From positions 186,001-250,000 of the forward strand of contig AVDB01000002.1 of the NCBI GenBank assembly GCA_000472185.1: a DNA stretch of 64,000 nt. The letters are read 5' to 3'. This DNA is from Rhodobacteraceae bacterium HIMB11 (GTDB lineage: Bacteria > Pseudomonadota > Alphaproteobacteria > Rhodobacterales > Rhodobacteraceae). The position numbers were made by a program, and so were the translations under genes. Under the pieces are notes generated by a model. That model saw only the letters and a list, made by a program, of their open reading frames with translations, made no database searches and was not told the DNA's origin. Numbering within the stretch: position 1 is the stretch's first letter; each line of letters opens with the position of its first letter. This document shows positions 62,574 to 64,000 of this stretch, piece after piece.

Positions 62574-63485
62574 CTAGGCCTTGGGGTGGGTGGATTTGTA
62601 AACATCCAACAGACGCGCGGTATCAACGCCCGTATAATGCTGTGTGGTTGATAGTGACGCATGCCCTAACAGTTCTTGGATGGCGCGCAAATCACCCCCT
62701 GCATTCAACAGGTGCGTCGCAAAACTGTGGCGCATGGCGTGTGGGGTGACAGATGCGGGCAATCCCAGTTGATGACGCACGTTTTGAATTGCGCCTTGGA
62801 TAATGCGTGGGTTTAGCGCGCCACCCCGCACGCCGATGAACAATGGCCCGTCCCCCGTCAATGCATAGGGGCACAGCGCGCGATAGTGTTCAACCGCGTC
62901 CCGCGCGGCGTCAATCACAGGGACAATGCGGGTTTTTCCGCCCTTACCGATAATCCGCAGACTGTCGGGCAGGGGGGCATCACTGCAGGTTAGTGAAAGC
63001 GCTTCTGATATCCGTAAACCGCACCCATAAAGTAGGGTGACAACCGCCATGTCCCGCGCACCCACCCAATCTGATGGGGATTGCAACTCAACCGTTTCTA
63101 AGACTTGCGCGGCTGCGTCCTCGGCCAATGGGCGGGGGAGTTTTGCCTGAAATTTGGGTGATTTGGCGGCCAGGACCACCGTTGGATCAAATTCCAATTG
63201 GCGGGCAAGCCATCTATAAAAACTTTTCACTGCAGACAATTTTCGCGCCAATGTGCGAGATGTCACGCCCTGTTTGCGTTCATTGGCCATCCATGCGCGA
63301 ACATCGGTGTTGTAGACCCCGCGCAATCCCGCGCTGCCCGCTTCGCCCGTGTGAATTGCGATAAAAGCACAGTAATCTTGGACGTCGCGTTGATAGGCTT
63401 TGATTGTGTTGTCACTGCTGCCTTTGGTGGCGCGCGACACATCTAACCATGTGTTGATATAGGTGCTGACTTCCTCAGAAATCAT
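62574..63485 (-). CDS. xerC: Tyrosine recombinase XerC
   Basis: 303 residues. The SAM-like N-terminal domain (about 1-100) is followed by the catalytic domain: Arg in YGCGLRISEALSL, Lys in GKGGKTRIVPV, HAMRHSFATHLLNAGG with HxxR, GHASLSTTQHYTGVD with the second His and the nucleophilic Tyr. It resolves chromosome dimers with XerD at dif. The gene start overlaps the DUF484 stop by four bases, the usual order in this and related lineages. No dif-like site was recognised nearby. Confidence 0.95.
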   Translation of the reverse strand: MISEEVSTYINTWLDVSRATKGSSDNTIKAYQRDVQDYCAFIAIHTGEAGSAGLRGVYNTDVRAWMANERKQGVTSRTLARKLSAVKSFYRWLARQLEFDPTVVLAAKSPKFQAKLPRPLAEDAAAQVLETVELQSPSDWVGARDMAVVTLLYGCGLRISEALSLTCSDAPLPDSLRIIGKGGKTRIVPVIDAARDAVEHYRALCPYALTGDGPLFIGVRGGALNPRIIQGAIQNVRHQLGLPASVTPHAMRHSFATHLLNAGGDLRAIQELLGHASLSTTQHYTGVDTARLLDVYKSTHPKA

Positions 63486-64000
63486 ACCAGCCAGCGACGC
63501 AGCACGCGTTCCAGCACACCTGCAAAGAACGACAGAAGATCGGTCGCCTGTTGCGGGGAAAATTGTTTTGCGTCCACACTGCCAAATGCGGCCATCGCAG
63601 ACGGACGCGTGCCCCCCAGTGACAAATGCAATGCGGCCTCTGACAAGATGGGTGCAGATTGTTCACCGTAAACTTGGGAGGCACCGGGCGGCGCTGGGCG
63701 CACAACGACATTGGAACTAAGCGTGCCGTGGCCCTGTGTCATGTAGGATTGAACAAACCCCGGCCCCTCAACCCCGATCATCGGGTGCAGATTGCTTAAC
63801 GTTTGGGCCTGCGCCGTATCAACAGCACGTGTTTCGAATATGATGCGGATTGTGTCCACACGCAGGATTTGCGCAACGTCATCATTTAGAATGCTCAGAA
63901 AGGCATCAAAGGATTCTGCATCCATCATTCGCAATACGGCGCGGTGAATTTGATTTGTGCCTGCTAGGTTGTCATAGGCGGCGGCAATCACACTTTTATG
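63482..64000 (-). CDS. DUF484 family protein, N-terminal part outside window
   Basis: The frame runs off the right edge: the last codons read HKSVIAAAYDNLAGTNQIHR, so no start is visible and the gene continues beyond base 64000. A GTG at 63989-63991 lies inside the conserved segment and is not the start. Visible segments RVDTIRIIFETR and GVEGPGFVQSYMTQGHGTL belong to the GAF-like domain of DUF484, which occurs next to xerC; its function is not known to me. About 172 residues are visible of an expected 220. The stop overlaps the xerC start by four bases. Confidence 0.88.
   Translation of the reverse strand, partial: HKSVIAAAYDNLAGTNQIHRAVLRMMDAESFDAFLSILNDDVAQILRVDTIRIIFETRAVDTAQAQTLSNLHPMIGVEGPGFVQSYMTQGHGTLSSNVVVRPAPPGASQVYGEQSAPILSEAALHLSLGGTRPSAMAAFGSVDAKQFSPQQATDLLSFFAGVLERVLRRWLV

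Noticed and set aside
1-64000. CRISPR array, rRNA operon, intact insertion sequence, prophage or replication origin
   Set aside because: No regularly spaced direct repeats, no rRNA-like sequence, no transposase or phage structural genes and no DnaA-box cluster were seen on reading through.

Overview
This is a 64-kb stretch of chromosome from an alphaproteobacterium, most likely a marine member of the Roseobacter group (Rhodobacterales). That rests on recognisable lineage genes and gene orders: a GcrA cell-cycle regulator, a PleD-type diguanylate cyclase next to a DUF3572 gene, hom-glpX-recJ, xerC next to a DUF484 gene, phosphatidylcholine synthase, a long acyl-CoA dehydrogenase of the DmdC type, choline-sulfatase and a non-pyrrolysine MttB-family methyltransferase. 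Base composition looks moderate (about half G+C, by eye). No prophage, CRISPR array, intact insertion sequence or replication origin was seen. The species cannot be named from this window.

Layout. 1-12.4 kb: end of a short-chain dehydrogenase, a DMT exporter, a TetR regulator divergent from a two-subunit molybdenum hydroxylase, metG, an MFS transporter, an aldo/keto reductase, an XRE-type regulator, a frameshifted fatty-acid desaturase, a second DMT transporter and a NUDIX hydrolase. 12.4-17.3 kb: a DUF983 protein, then a metal/envelope-stress cassette (EF-hand protein, ECF sigma factor, small membrane protein, periplasmic metal-sensor-like protein), then maeB. 17.4-21.9 kb: a tightly coupled nucleoside-salvage operon, cdd-deoA-deoB-add-upp. 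22-26.3 kb: a protein like an inactive M48 peptidase, an acyl-CoA synthetase, a third DMT transporter and a sulfotransferase with a nonsense codon. 26.6-34.5 kb: a seven-gene fatty-acid degradation operon on the minus strand (merR, merR, two acyl-CoA dehydrogenases, GST, thiolase, fadJ) with operator-like sites between the two merR genes. 34.6-44.4 kb: two hotdog thioesterases, a MATE transporter, pyrD, DUF952, a periplasmic 5'-nucleotidase, glyA, nadK and prpE. 44.5-51.7 kb: a signalling and one-carbon/osmolyte stretch with a PleD-like cyclase, DUF3572, HAD phosphatase, MttB-family protein, a broken H-NOX-like sensor coupled to a second diguanylate cyclase, and betC. 51.8-64 kb: a small zinc-ribbon protein, an integrase remnant beside tRNA-Glu, recJ-glpX-hom, a TetR regulator, pirin, a beta-hydroxyacid dehydrogenase, a multiply broken glutamate dehydrogenase gene, gcrA, pcs, xerC and the start-proximal part of a DUF484 gene.

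How it fits together. Most of the window is housekeeping plus heterotrophic carbon use: nucleosides are turned into free bases and deoxyribose/ribose phosphates, fatty acids are activated and oxidised, and propionate is activated by PrpE. Choline-O-sulfate is hydrolysed by BetC near a methylamine/betaine-type methyltransferase. Two cyclic-di-GMP synthases lie within 6 kb of each other.

The most notable observations are four protein-coding genes disrupted by small lesions while otherwise well conserved (desaturase, sulfotransferase, H-NOX-like sensor, glutamate dehydrogenase); a roughly 70-bp hairpin repeat present twice in opposite orientation, both times between convergent genes; a perfect 13-bp-arm palindrome between maeB and cdd; ACGT-type operator candidates in the fatty-acid operon; and an H-NOX-like/diguanylate cyclase pair whose sensor appears to have lost its heme ligands. 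None of the broken genes can be told apart from sequencing or assembly error without read-level data.
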